DNA from: Crotophaga sulcirostris
Lineage: Eukaryota > Chordata > Aves > Cuculiformes > Crotophagidae
Reading direction: 5' to 3'
Length of the DNA stretch: 64,000 nucleotides
Assembly (NCBI GenBank): GCA_013397455.1
Contig: VYZB01000537.1
Location: 388,823-452,822 of the forward strand
Part shown: piece by piece, positions 23,389-34,642 of the stretch
How positions within the stretch are numbered: the stretch's first letter is position 1
Layout: each line of letters opens with the position of its first letter
Notes under the pieces: model-generated
Seen by the model: only the letters and a program-made list of their open reading frames with translations
Databases searched by the model: none
Told to the model about the DNA's origin: nothing
Program-made: the position numbers and the translations under genes

Positions 23389-23868
23389 CTTCATTAAAGT
23401 TGTTTCAGTTTTTGTTTCCAACCCGCAAGTGTTTTCCTCTCATTTCCCTTTTCCCTGGGGATGGGAGGAAGGGAACAGGGAGCCCAACTGCTCCGTTTTA
23501 GCTGCTGGAATTGGCTGGGCTGGGGCTAAACGGTGACAGATTATCATCTTGTGCAACCTCATGGACGTTTTTAAAATGCCTGAGTTCCTCTGCAGTGAGA
23601 GGGCACTCGTCATGAAAGGATGCACCTGAAGGTATTTCAAGGGGCCCTTAAAATGCAGTCATAGAGCAAAATAAAGCTGCTTTCCTTGTGATTCCTCGAC
23701 ATGCAGAGGGAGTTCAAAACAACGGGTCAAGCCTATGCAAACCTTCAGGTTTTCAATCTGTCATTTTGTTTTCTCTAACTTCTTGGTGAGGAGCACTAGA
23801 TTAGAGGAACAATCTCCACCCAGAATATTTTTTTCTGCAGGAATCGAAAATTCTCCCATGTTCGTGCA

Positions 23869-24126
23869 GTGATAGGACAACGGGGAATGGCTTTAAGTTG
23901 GAAGGGGGAAGATTTAGATTAGACATTAGGAAGAAATTCTTCATGATGAGGGTGATGAGACAATGGCACAGTTTGCCCAGGGAAACTGTGGCTGCCCTGT
24001 CCCTGGAGGTGTTCAAGGTCAGGTTGGATGGGGCTTTGAGCAGCCTGGTCCAGTAGGAGGTGTCCCTGCCCCTGGCAGGGTGTTGGAACTGGATGGGCTT
24101 TGAGGTCCCTTCCAACACAAACCATT
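23869..24126 (+). mobile_element. CR1 LINE 3' fragment, type Y
   Basis: CAGTGATAGGACAACGGGG through TTAGACATTAGGAAGAAAT to CCAACACAAACCATT. The tail is replaced by a T run. Confidence 0.93.
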
Positions 24127-24150
24127 TTTTTTCAGGGAAGAAGGCAAAGA

Positions 24151-24198
24151 CAGGAATGTACCTGTTCAGGAATGTACCTGTGCAGGAATGTCTTTGTT
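24151..24198. repeat. 16-bp minisatellite, three units
   Basis: Units CAGGAATGTACCTGTT, CAGGAATGTACCTGTG and CAGGAATGTCTTTGTT follow one another directly, 25 bp beyond the end of a CR1. Confidence 0.95.
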
Positions 24199-24814
24199 CT
24201 GTGCTGGGCTCTTGAAAACACAGCAGATGGAGGAGGAGACCCTGGCACTAGAAAGATTGTCAATGATTAGCATATTATTGCCCATCATTTAAAAATCTCC
24301 TTGAGATGCTTTGGCAGAGGAAGGCACCAGATGAGTGGCTGCCTTAAAGGACCAAATAAATAAAGTTTAATCGAATTTTTAAGACGTAGTTCAGCTGACA
24401 TCACACAATTTTAAAAGTATTAGATGGAGCACAGCTGTAATTAAAGGAGAGACGAAAGGTTTTTAAACCTCTTCAAGCTCAGTGCTGAACCAACAGCTCT
24501 GGGTTTGGGCCTGAAACAAAGCCTGAAGCTGCCCAGAGTTCCTCTTGGCACAGCAATGCCCATGGGAGTGCAAAGGAGATGGAAAATTTGAAGCCTCACT
24601 CAGCATCACCACTGTCAGGTATCACATCAGCGTAACGGTACTGGTTGCAATAACATACAATGGGGTTGTGGAGAGAGAACTGAGCTTGATGGACTCTTAG
24701 ATATTGTCCCAGCACACAGAATTCTGCCTAAAAATGTGCAGTTCCTCAAATATCGTATAGGATCTGGGGTCTAGGATCCAGGATTTGGAGTTAATTTTAC
24801 TATGACATTATCCA

Positions 24815-25216
24815 GTACTTAAAGGGCAGCCACAAAGTCTCTCTTCACATGGAGCCACATGGAGACGACAAGGGGCAATGGGTACAAGTTGCACGGGAAG
24901 AGGCTTTGCCTCAATGTAAGAAAGACATTTTTTGAAGTGAGAACAATCATTGACTGAAACAGCCTCCCCAGGGACATCACAGACTGATGAGAGTTGGAAG
25001 GGGACCACAAGGATCAGCTCCTGTCCCTGCATAGGACAACCCCAACATCCACATCATGCTCACCATGCATAGTAGAGTCCCCATCGCTGGAGGGTTTCAA
25101 GATGCAACTGGAGAAGGCACTGGATAACCTCATCTCAGCTCCCTTTCCCACAAGAGGTTGGATCAGACAATCTTTTCAGGCCCCTTCCAACCTGGGCTGT
25201 TCTATTTTGTGATTCA
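24815..25216 (+). mobile_element. Old CR1 LINE 3' fragment, type F, split by a nested copy
   Basis: The left part (to about 24975) reads CAGTACTTAAAGGGCAGCC, GGGCAATGGGTACAAGTTGC and CCTCCCCAGGGACATCA. The right part (from about 25068) resumes with TAGAGTCCCCATCGCTGGAG and runs to CCTTCCAACCTGGGCTGTTC with tail TGTGATTC. The two parts join to a normal CR1 order when the insert is removed. Confidence 0.85.
24976..25067 (-). mobile_element. Nested CR1 3' end, type C, inside the type F copy
   Basis: AGAGTTGGAAGGGGACCACAAGG, CTCCTGTCCCTGC and ATAGGACAACCCCAACATCC match the type C 3' end in reverse. The copy interrupts the host CR1 between GGGACATCA and TAGAGTCC. Confidence 0.85.
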
Positions 25217-25810
25217 TTAATATTATCATTAATTTTATTAGGACATTTACAGAGACTAATGGGGTTTCAGCAGCTGCGGGAGCTTTGCCAAAAATCACAC
25301 CCAAGGCAATCAGCTCTAAATTGGAAACACATCTTGCTTGAGCTCCCTCCTCATCTCATGCCTCCACCTGCCATCTCGCCTCCCCCTGCGCTCTGACCCG
25401 CGATGCTCCGCAGCATTAGGCTGCCACTTGCAATTTGGTTCTTCTGCTGTCAATTAATAACGGTTTGTTACTCGGCAGGCGGGTGAAACAGAGCTCTGCA
25501 GCGATCTCCCAGCATGTGCTTTGCTTTACTGGTGCTTTGCTTCACCAGTTGGGCTGCTTAAAATACCTGGCCAGGCTCATGGGAAGCTGATAAATATCAA
25601 GTGCTGTCAGCGCCGTCAAGGGCAACGGGAGATGGAGATAAAAATCACGAGTGCATTTACTGCCTTTGCCCAGATTCCAGCAGTTGAACAAATATCTTGC
25701 GAGGCCACTGAAATAACGACTCTCGCATCTCATCAGATGATAACACGTGTTGGTAGAGATGGAAATCAGTCAAAACTGAAAAGCAGGAGCTGGTGACCCA
25801 GTTAGCCCTG

Positions 25811-25886
25811 AATCATAGAATCATAGAATGGTTTGGGTTGGAAGGGGACTTAAAGACCATCCAGTTCCAACCCCACTGCCATGGGC
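25811..25886 (-). mobile_element. CR1 LINE 3' end, type Y, first of a tandem pair
   Basis: AATCATAGAATCATAGAATGG to CCCCACTGCCATGGGC, 76 bp. It breaks off exactly where a second CR1 3' end starts. Confidence 0.93.
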
Positions 25887-26283
25887 ATAGAATCATGGAA
25901 TGGTTAGGATCAGAAGGGACCTTAAAGCCCATCCCGTTCAAGCTCCCTGCCATGGGCAGGGACACCTCCCACCGGATCAGGTTGCTCAAAGCCCCAGCCA
26001 ACCTGGCCTTGAACACCTCCAGGGATGGGGCAGCCATGAATTCTCTGGGCAACCTGTGTCAGTGTCTAACCATCCTTACAAGAAGAAATTTCTTACTAAA
26101 ATCCCATCTCAATCTCCCCTCTTTCAGCTTAAAACCATTGCCCCTCGTCCTATTCCTGCAATCCCTGATCGAGAGCCCCTCCCCAGCTTTCCTGGAGCCC
26201 CTTTCAGTACTGGAGGCTGCTCTAAGGTTTACCTGGAGCCTCCTCTTCTCCAGGCTGAACAACCCCAACTCTCTCAGCCTGTC
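25887..26283 (-). mobile_element. CR1 LINE 3' fragment, type Y, second of a tandem pair
   Basis: ATAGAATCATGGAATGGTTAGG begins a second copy in the same orientation. It continues through GCTTTCCTGGAGCCCC to CTCTCTCAGCCTGTC. The sequence differs from the first copy at many sites, so the pair is not a recent duplication. Confidence 0.93.
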
Positions 26284-26944
26284 AGGCTTGTGATGAACTG
26301 GCTGCTTAAAGCCTACTTGATGTCTAAAAAATTGCCAACACAAGCCTTGTGGCCAGGGGAGTGGGCACGGGCTGGGCAGGAGAGTTGGGGCAGCATCCAG
26401 CTCCAACACTGCTGTCGGAAGCCAACCTGCACCCCTACTTCAATGCATCAGCGTTGTGGTTACCCTCATGAAAACAGAAGAAAAAACCAACCTTGAACCA
26501 AGCAAAAAAGGGTTTTTTTTTGGCTAACAGAGGACAGATGATAGAAAAAAATGTCTATTTTACTGATTAGCGTTTATTTCACACTGAGTGATAAGGGGGA
26601 TTTTTCAATTTGTTTTCTTCTGTGGTACAGCCAGGGTTTACAAAAGGCTGGAGTTTTTAGTATGTATCAATTCAAATATGTGTTTAAATGCAAAAGAAAA
26701 ACCCCCTCTTTTTATGGTCTCCAAATCTGATAGCCTGTTTTTCTCATCCAGCACTCTTCTCAGCAAAATTCATTATTTCAGTATCAGTTCAGCAGAATCC
26801 TGTCCGTTACTATGGTTATTCTACATCCTGCTACAAGTTTGCTTCCCAAATGCTCCCAACTCCGAGGAATTTCTTATTTTTTAAAACTATAACTGTGCCT
26901 GGTTCACTACAGGCGATATTCTTCTTTGTATGGGGTTTATTTAT

Positions 26945-27244
26945 GGGCTCTTGATCAGGGAATGCAGAGACAGGATGAGGGGGAATGGTTTTAAACGGAA
27001 AGAGGGGAGATTGAGATTAGACATTAGGAAGAAATTTTCTACTGTGAGGGTGGTGAGACACTGTCACAGGTTGCCCAGAGAAGTCATGGCTGCCCCATCC
27101 CTGGAGGTGTTCAAGACCAGGTTGGATGAGGCTTTGAGAACCCTGATGCTGTGGGAGGTGTCCCTGCCCATGGCAGGGGGTTGGAACTGGATGGGCTTTA
27201 AGGTCCCTTCTCATCCAAACCATTCCATGATTCTATGATTCTAT
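26945..27244 (+). mobile_element. CR1 LINE 3' fragment, type Y
   Basis: GGGCTCTTGATCAGGGAATGC to CCATTCCATGATTCTATGATT. ORF2-derived codons (KKFSTVRVVRHCHRLPREV) are partly readable. Confidence 0.94.
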
Positions 27245-27905
27245 TCTGAGATGTCCTGAGTGCTTTCATCCCCACCAATGTGAACGGGAGCCCAGCATAC
27301 GATATATTTTTAAATATGATGCTGGAGGAGCTCAATGACTGCATAAAAGTTCTTGGATAGTTCTTATTTATCTGGTACTGTGTGATCTCGAAAACACCTG
27401 CCAAAGTGAACCAGAATATTGATGGAGACCAAAGTGTATATTTCAAATAGAGAACACGTACCGTAAAATCTGCTTATTACTGTATTGCCTTTGACCAGGC
27501 AGAAGAACTGTTTCTTCCTCTGAACACTATATTCATTAGTCAGGATTTCACAGAGTTCATGATTTGAACACACGAGCCTCTATTGTACACAAAGTTAACA
27601 TTAAGTGTGGCCAACCCTGCTGAAGTCCAGTAAGCGCGCAATCAATCACGACTCTTCAAAGCACAGAAAGAAGAGGGCGCCACCAGTATTTTCAAACTAC
27701 ATTCAGCAACGATGTAAAAAAAAAAAAAAGTGTTATTCATCAGCTCTGCTATTTGGAACAAAAGCCTGCACTGTGTAAGAGCACACGTGCCTTTTCTGCA
27801 ATATATGTGGCCAAATCCCAAAGCCAGGGAAGACTGGAGAGAAGGCACAAGGACTGTGGGTATGGCTGGACGGGATTTTTCATCATATTCTGTTTCCAAA
27901 TTTGA

Positions 27906-28297
27906 GATCATAGAATCATAGAATGGTTTGGGTTGGAAGGGACCTTAAAGATCACTCAGTTCCAACCACTCTCCCACGGGCAGGGACACCTCCCACTGGA
28001 TCAGGGGGCTCAAAGCCCCATCCAACCTGGCCTTGAACACCTCCAGGGATGGGCCACAACTTCTCTGGGCAACCTGTACCAGGGCCTCCCCACCTGCACA
28101 GAAAAACATTTCCTCCTAAGGTCTCATCTCAATCTCCCCTCTTTCAGCTTAAAACTGTTTCCCCTTGTCCTATCTCTGCACTCCCTGATCAAGAGCCCCT
28201 CCCCAGCTTTCCTGTAGGCCCCCACAGGTCCTGGAAGGTTGCTCTAAGGTTTCCCCAGAGCCTTCTTTTCTCCAGGCTGAACAACCCCAACTCTCTC
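27906..28297 (-). mobile_element. CR1 LINE 3' fragment, type Y, abutting an inverted copy
   Basis: ATCATAGAATCATAGAATGG to CCCCAACTCTCTC. It is cut off by a plus-strand CR1 3' end. Confidence 0.93.
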
Positions 28298-28346
28298 TGG
28301 ATGGTCTTTAAGGTCCTTTCCAACCCAAACCATCCTGTGATTCTAC
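28298..28346 (+). mobile_element. CR1 LINE 3' end, 49 bp, type Y
   Basis: TGGATGGTCTTTAAGGTCC to ACCATCCTGTGATTCTAC. It is fused head to head with the preceding minus-strand copy, so the two outer ends are about 47-bp inverted repeats. Confidence 0.9.
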
Positions 28347-28819
28347 AAAATTCTCAAAAAAAAGGGGAATTCTCAGCACATCAACTCTTAGCCAACGGCC
28401 AGGAGCTTGACAGCGTGCCAAAAAAAAGGAATTGGATTCAGTAGGACCATCCCACTGGAGATGGATCAGCAGAAGCCACCGAATTCCCCCTGCCAAGGTG
28501 GTTCTCATCCCTGAAAATGCTGTCGTACACCACAGCCACAGGACTAGAAGTATCTGCTTGAGAAGATGTCTTTTGATAAGTCCTCAAACAAACAAAATTG
28601 CATCTCTGACACCAGGCAAGTTCCAAACTCAGCCTTTTTACGAGCTTAAAAAGCAGGAAATATATAAGTTAACACTTGGATAAGGATTTTCCTCCACTCA
28701 GTCCCATTGCACAGCTATGTGTGCAGCGCAGGAGACAAGCAGGGAGGGAAAAATTAGGTTGCACACAGGGGAAAGTTTGTGACAGCCCAATCTTCCAGCC
28801 TTTCCATTACTCTCCCATC

Positions 28820-28960
28820 AGAGACGCTGGCACTTGAGACATTTAAATCTTCCCTGAATGCTACAGCAGTAACTGCATAATAAGGAATACCACTGCCTTG
28901 GCAGGGAGATGGACTGGATGACTTAATACGTCTTTTGTATCTCTCACTTCTCTGATCCTG
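28820..28960 (+). mobile_element. Very old CR1-like LINE 3' end
   Basis: The order GAGACATTTAAATC, GCAGGGAGATGGACTGGATG and ACTTAATACGTC..CTCTGATCCTG follows the CR1 3' end plan but is heavily diverged. It is probably an ancient amniote CR1 relic. Confidence 0.5.
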
Positions 28961-30118
28961 CTGAGTTCTGTAGCTATTATTAAAGGCATTTTTTAAGGTA
29001 TTTTAATTTACTTCTCTAAATGGATTTCCATTCATTCACTCCCACCAAGTGAATGTTGTCAGGGACATTAGCAGCATGATAAAATAGCTGTAGCTTCATG
29101 CTGGTTTTAATGTGTTACATACACAAGGAAAGTCATTAGCTCTTACCCTTTAATATACCCTCTTTACTGCTGCATAACTGTTTATCACTCAAAAGTGCCA
29201 GGCACAGGCCACACTCTTCCTTGATTAATCAATACACATTTGCACAAGGCTGCAATGGAAAGGAATACTATCCAGTTATTTCAAGCATGGTTTGTACTGC
29301 AGGACCTGAAAAGCTCGTCCCTGACATTTTCAGCATCTTCCCCTACCCCCAAATATTCCCAGAAGTGGTTCTTCTTAGGATTTTACACAACTCTCCCAAT
29401 TACAGATAAACTCATGGCGAAGTGATGATTTATTTCTCCTGCACTGAGTGGCAGGTTTCTTTCTCCTTTGTAATATCTGCTCTAGAACATCATTAGCAGC
29501 CGCAACGCGATACAAATTGAACGTGGACCATGAAATTAATGATGCTTAGAAGCAGGTCATCAATTTTGGAAGCGGAGTGAACATCGGTTTTTTTTAATAA
29601 ATGTTTTCATATGGCTAACCCAGTTTGCAGAATAAGACATATCTGTATTATTTTTATGAATACTCAATATGCTCCGAGGTCTATCTTCTTCAGTCTCAGA
29701 GTCCCAGAATTTAAAGCATAGTGACCTACTAAAAATTTCTTCGTAGAGAGAGGGCATAGCTAAAAAAGTCTTTTTTTTCCCCCTAAAGAACAATTTGGGG
29801 TTCATCTGTAAGCAATTCTTTCCTAAATGTAGGAATCAGAGAATAAAGAAAACTCAAATATACCAAGGTGCTTATAAAGGTCACCTACTGGCAACCAACT
29901 TGAGATGGGTTTCTGCAACTCAGCACCTGTATTTTGACTAAAACCCTTTCTGGATTGTTGTTGTTGAGAACTTGTTGCCATACATAACAAAGCCTGTGCA
30001 TGCAGGGCTGGACATCACCATTGACAGCTAGGATTGATTGGTACCATCCACAACCACGAGCTCCCAGAGAGCTGAACTCAAGTTGTGGCTATTGGATTCT
30101 GTAGGACTAATGTTGATC

Positions 30119-30333
30119 TTAGAATCATTAAGGTTGGAACAGTCCTCCACGATCATCAAGTCCAACCATCAGCCCAACACCTCCATGTCTACTAAAACAT
30201 ATCCCAAAATGCCATGGCTACATTCTTTTGGAACTCCACCCGGGCAGTCCGTTCCAGTGCTTCACAATCCTTTCCATGAAGGATTTTTTCTTAATATCTA
30301 GTCTAAACCTCCCCTGGCACAACCTGAATCCAT
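30119..30333 (-). mobile_element. CR1 LINE 3' fragment, type J
   Basis: TTAGAATCATTAAGGTTGG, CCAACCATCAGCCCAACACC, then AAACCTCCCCTGGCACAACC. The 5' end is truncated soon after. Confidence 0.92.
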
Positions 30334-30611
30334 CTTCATTTTAAAGGAACAATAAAATTAGAAGGGGCATTTACACCCCAATGCATACAAGAGGCCAGAG
30401 ATGGCCTGAGGATGATGATTTGGTTTCACAGTAACTGCTGATGTTTCTAATTTAGGTCCCCCCCAATAGAATGGGCAAAATCTAGACCTTTTGTGCATTT
30501 CCACTAGAACAGACCAGTGCTGAAATGCTTATTGATGGACAACACCACCAATATCTGCCTGACTTAGTGGTCAAGAAACCAAGAGGAAGGAGTGACTTTT
30601 TTTGCTCAGAC

Positions 30612-30685
30612 GGTTCAATCAGAAGCACTTGAACTTGGGGTGTCCTATTGCACAGACCAATGCTCTCACCACTAGACTCTCATGG
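30612..30685 (-). mobile_element. Fossil tRNA-derived SINE head (or tRNA pseudogene)
   Basis: The minus strand reads GAGTCTAGTGGTGAGAGC, resembling a tRNA A box, then 30 bases later AAGTTCAAGTGC, close to the B-box consensus GTTCRANNC. The spacing fits a tRNA. There is no acceptor stem or intact cloverleaf, so this looks like the head of an ancient amniote SINE rather than a tRNA gene. Confidence 0.45.
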
Positions 30686-30878
30686 ACAAGACAGATATTG
30701 GACTCCCCAAGCCCAATTTCCTTGGCTTCCAAAGGATTTCAACCACATACAGTGCTGGTATGGAGAAATCACCATACAAGTCAGCAAGAAAATACCTTCC
30801 GATCACCTCCAGACATAATCTTAGCAGAGAGGAGGTCTTCTCAGAACAGCTTCCTCTGCTACTCCTCCCAGGATAAAA

Positions 30879-31143
30879 AGTGATAGGACAAGAGGAAATG
30901 GCCTCAAGTTGCACCAGAGGAGGTTTAGAGTGGATATTTGGAAAAAATTCTTTAAGGAAAGAGTGGTGAAGCATTGGAAGAGGCTGCCTAGGGAAGCGCT
31001 GGAGTCTCCATCCCTGGAGGGCTTCAAAAAACATGTAAATGTGGCACTTGGGCACACAGTTTAGTCGGCACGGTGGGGTTGGGCTGACGGTTGGACTGGA
31101 TGATCTTGAGGTCTTTTCCACCCTCAATGATTCTATGATTCTA
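30879..31143 (+). mobile_element. CR1 LINE 3' fragment, type J
   Basis: AGTGATAGGACAAGAGGAAATG through TTTAGTCGGCACGGTGGGG to CAATGATTCTATGATTCTA. Confidence 0.94.
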
Positions 31144-31995
31144 AATCAGTAAGTAAAAGGCACAGTCACTGGGAAATGAGAAATAAAAATTAACACACGT
31201 GTCTACATGCTCAAATAGAATCCAAACATCCTTAGTCTTGCGAAATTGAATTTTATAAACCCCATGGCATTATGCAGAGCTTCCTAAGTTGGAAGCTACA
31301 AAAGGATCAGTTGTCTCTTCTTCTGCAAAAGGAAGTAGAAGACTGAAAAGCTCTATGGTTTCATTTATTCCCTTTGTTTACTTTTCTGCATTTACTCTTA
31401 TGGCAGGAGCTGGGTTTGAGTTGACCAATTTAAAGGCAACTCAAGGTGCCTTGGCAGAGCACCGGAGTCCAGCGTGAGCCCAACAGGGAAAATGTAGCGT
31501 TGTGTGCTCTGATAAAGCACAGAGAGGAGAAAACTCACGTGATGGTATCACTTGTGATTTATTCAATAAATTAAGCCTTATGTTCTGCACATCAAAGACT
31601 AAGGAGATCACAGTTCTGTCCCTGGACGTCCCAAAAGGATTACTTTGAAATTCCTCATGCATGGAGCTCACTTCAAGTATCCGACAGCTTGTATTACCAT
31701 TGCATTAATCAAAACTGAGTGACCACTTGAACTCCCTGGAGATTCTTGTCTGACAAACTCTTCTGCTCAGGGGTGGAGAACAGACAACACCAGCCTTTGA
31801 TGCTTGTAAAGAGAAGTAGTGATTAACAATAAGGCTTGTGGGCTGGGTGTGAATTTAAATGCTATTAAAACAGTATTTTCTCCTGCCTGAACAAAGCACC
31901 TTGATTCTTCTTAGCTCAGACACCACCTGATGAAAGTTCCAACTGGGGGACTACTTCTGAAGCAGGATGCTCCCAAGTGTGAGTCATGGCTGAGG

Positions 31996-32535
31996 ATCAT
32001 AGCATCACAGAATCATAGAATGGTTTAGGTTGGAAGGGACCATAAAAACCATCCAGTTTGAACCCCTCTGCCATGGGCAAGAACACCTCCCACTGGATCA
32101 GGTTGCTCAAGACCCCACCCAACCTGGCCTTCAACACCTCCAGGGATGGGGCATCCACAACTTCCCTGGGCAACCTCTGCCAGTGCCTCACGACCCTCAT
32201 CGTGAAGAATTCCTTCCTAGTATCTCATCTAAATCTTCCCCCTTCCAATTTAAAGCAATTGCCCCTCATCCTATCACTACAGGTCTTGGAAAAAGTCCCT
32301 CCCCAGCTTTCCTGGAGCCCCTTCAGGTACTGGAAGGCTGCCCTATGGTCTCCCTGGAGCCTTCTCTTCTCCAGGCTCAACAACCCCAACTCTCTCAGCC
32401 TGTCCTCACAGCAGAGGTGCACCAGCCCTTGGATCATCTTTGTGACCTCCTCTGGACCTGTTCCAACAGTACCATCTCCTTCTTCTGTTGGGGATTCCAG
32501 GACTGGACACAGGATTCCAGGTGGGGTCTCACGAG
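31996..32535 (-). mobile_element. CR1 LINE 3' fragment, type Y, 540 bp
   Basis: Three tail units (ATCATAGCATCACAGAATCAT) precede the standard region, which reaches CCAGGTGGGGTCTCACGAG. ORF2 C-terminal remnants are readable on the minus strand. The 254-codon plus-strand frame over this copy is antisense CR1 sequence. Confidence 0.95.
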
Positions 32536-32947
32536 GATGGAAATCGAGAAAGCCATATTCATGTACCACACTTTCTGTGAAGCAATGATGAATCTGGCAC
32601 ATGCCTTTCACCTGCAGGGCACTTCCCTTTCAGATTCACCAGCTCCAGTAGGAAAGGAAGGCCACGTCAGCTTAAAAGAGTGTGGAAATAGGATCACTTG
32701 GATATTTGCAGAGCATCTCATAGACAGGGCACAGCTAGGAACTTTCACCACTCTGTTCATATGGAGAGGGATGGAAAAACAAAACCTCTCGTAGAGACTC
32801 TTAACACCTTTCAACATAAAACAACGTCTGGATGGGGGCCAAGCTTTGCAAGAAATATTTGTGTTAGAAGCCACTGCGTGGTTTGCCTGGTACTATGAAG
32901 TTAAATGTCACGTGGTGAGGAACACTCCTACAGATAAACCCTGAATT

Positions 32948-33091
32948 ATCATAGAATCATAGAATGGTTTGTGTTGAAAGGGACCATAAAGATCACCTAG
33001 TTCCAAATCCCTTGCCATGGGCAAGGACACCTTCCACTGGATCAAGGTGATCAAAGCCCCATCCAACCTGGCCTTGAACACCTCCAGGGAT
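32948..33091 (-). mobile_element. CR1 LINE 3' end, type Y
   Basis: TCATAGAATCATAGAATGG to CCTTGAACACCTCCAGGGA; 5' truncated. Confidence 0.94.
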
Positions 33092-34411
33092 TATACATCA
33101 GGGAAACCCTTACTTCATCCAGATTTGTCATCCTACCCTTTCACCACCACAACATCCAACCACAAGACACCAGCTACACAGTTATGGTATTTTACCACCG
33201 TTTGCCTACAAACCTCTCCATTAATCCAAAAAACCAAGCCAAACTTGAAGCAAAAAAAGGTATTCTGTTGAATTTCACAGTTTCCCACGCTATGTGATGA
33301 ATGTTTCCACTCTTTTGAGCTCCCTACAAGGAGCAAAAAGAACTAAATGAACTACTCAGCAGTTTAGCAACCATCTGCTCATAACTCAGGAATTCTGTCG
33401 TAGCAAAGAAACGCAGCGCCCTCCGCGACCGCAAAATCCCGCCTCCAAAGTACAAGAACAGGGCAATGTGAAAAAGAAGTTGATTTTTTCCCCCAAAACA
33501 CATTCTAGGAGGGGGGGGAAAAAAAAGATCAAATTTGGAAATGAAAGACCCAGTGGGTCAGCTCATTACGACAGATGTCTAATAACAGCGGCGATGCCAT
33601 TGTTCAATTCCCAGCCAGAGTAGTAATGAGTAGTCCCACTCAGCAAATGGTCTGGATGATACTATAGATCTTCCCATCTTCCCAACTTGTGTATCATTTC
33701 CTGACAGTCCCATCTCCCCTTCCGAGCAGATGGCTCCCTACAGAACATCTTTAAGAGACCTCCCAGGCAGTTATGGATGGCAGAGAATGAGCATTTTGTT
33801 TTATTGCTTGCTCATATATTATTTTCCTCACGCTAATGACAGTCAAGTTATTGTCCTGTGAATAAACCCATTTAGGCCTCGCAATGTTGGCTGCAAGTGA
33901 GAAGGAGAGGGAGCAGAGGAAGCCAAACTTGGCACCAGCAGAGCACGGATACAGTCATCCACGAAACATTCATCTATTAACCAAACAGCAGCATTTTCAA
34001 ACCCAGCGGGGTCACAGCGGAGCCCTGCTGGGAAACAGAAATTAACTCCGAATGGAGATAATTTGTCTCTTGAATGTTGTCATATTTGCAAGATCTTGCT
34101 GGCAATGCTGTCCTGCTAAGAGGAGCAATATTGCCGACAAGCGAACCAGATGAAATGCAAGCTTTATTGGGAAGCCAGGTGGCACTCAAGATCGCTCGTG
34201 CGGTCCTTCTGCCTCTGGGAGAGGCCCTTCAAATGCAAAGAGAGCGGAGGAGAAATTTGTCTCCGATGTCAAAGCGCTGTGGCAATTAATGAAAGCAGAT
34301 TTGATTCAGTTCCATGTAGAAGAAGCAAATTAAAGCAGTTCAGTTACTACTGGGCTACTACTCAGTTATTGCTTGCTTGTTTGTTTTGTTTTGTTTTCAA
34401 CAAAGGAGAAA

Positions 34412-34642
34412 CACAGAATTATAGAATCACTGAGGTTGGAAAAGACCTCCAAGATCATCCAGTCCAACCACCAGCCCAACACCACTGTGCCTACTAAACC
34501 ATGTCCCAAAGTGCCACAGCTACACGCTTTTTGGACACCAGAGATGGTGACTCCACCACTTCTTTGGGCAGCGTCTTCCAATGCTTCACCACTCTTTCAG
34601 TAAAGACATTTTTCCTAATATCCAATCTAAAGCTTCCCTGGT
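34412..34642 (-). mobile_element. CR1 LINE 3' fragment, type J
   Basis: AATTATAGAATCACTGAGG to TAAAGCTTCCCTGGTGG. A (TTTTG)n-like run lies just before it (about 34377-34398). It joins directly to a plus-strand type J copy. Confidence 0.93.

Noticed and set aside
23202..23501. Hydrophobic frame suggesting a membrane protein
   Set aside because: The hydrophobic run is the (ATT)n microsatellite read as isoleucine.
25240..25520. Repeat-free intron block with AATTA-type motifs, considered as a conserved enhancer
   Set aside because: Conservation cannot be judged from one sequence, and motif content alone is not evidence.
26059..26409. Minus-strand frame resembling a small protein
   Set aside because: It is the decayed CR1 ORF2 C-terminus plus adjacent unique sequence, not a gene.
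32030..32794. A 254-codon plus-strand open frame
   Set aside because: Most of it reads a minus-strand CR1 backwards. The same antisense peptide pattern ([19 protein letters not shown]) recurs at many CR1 copies because that strand is poor in stops.
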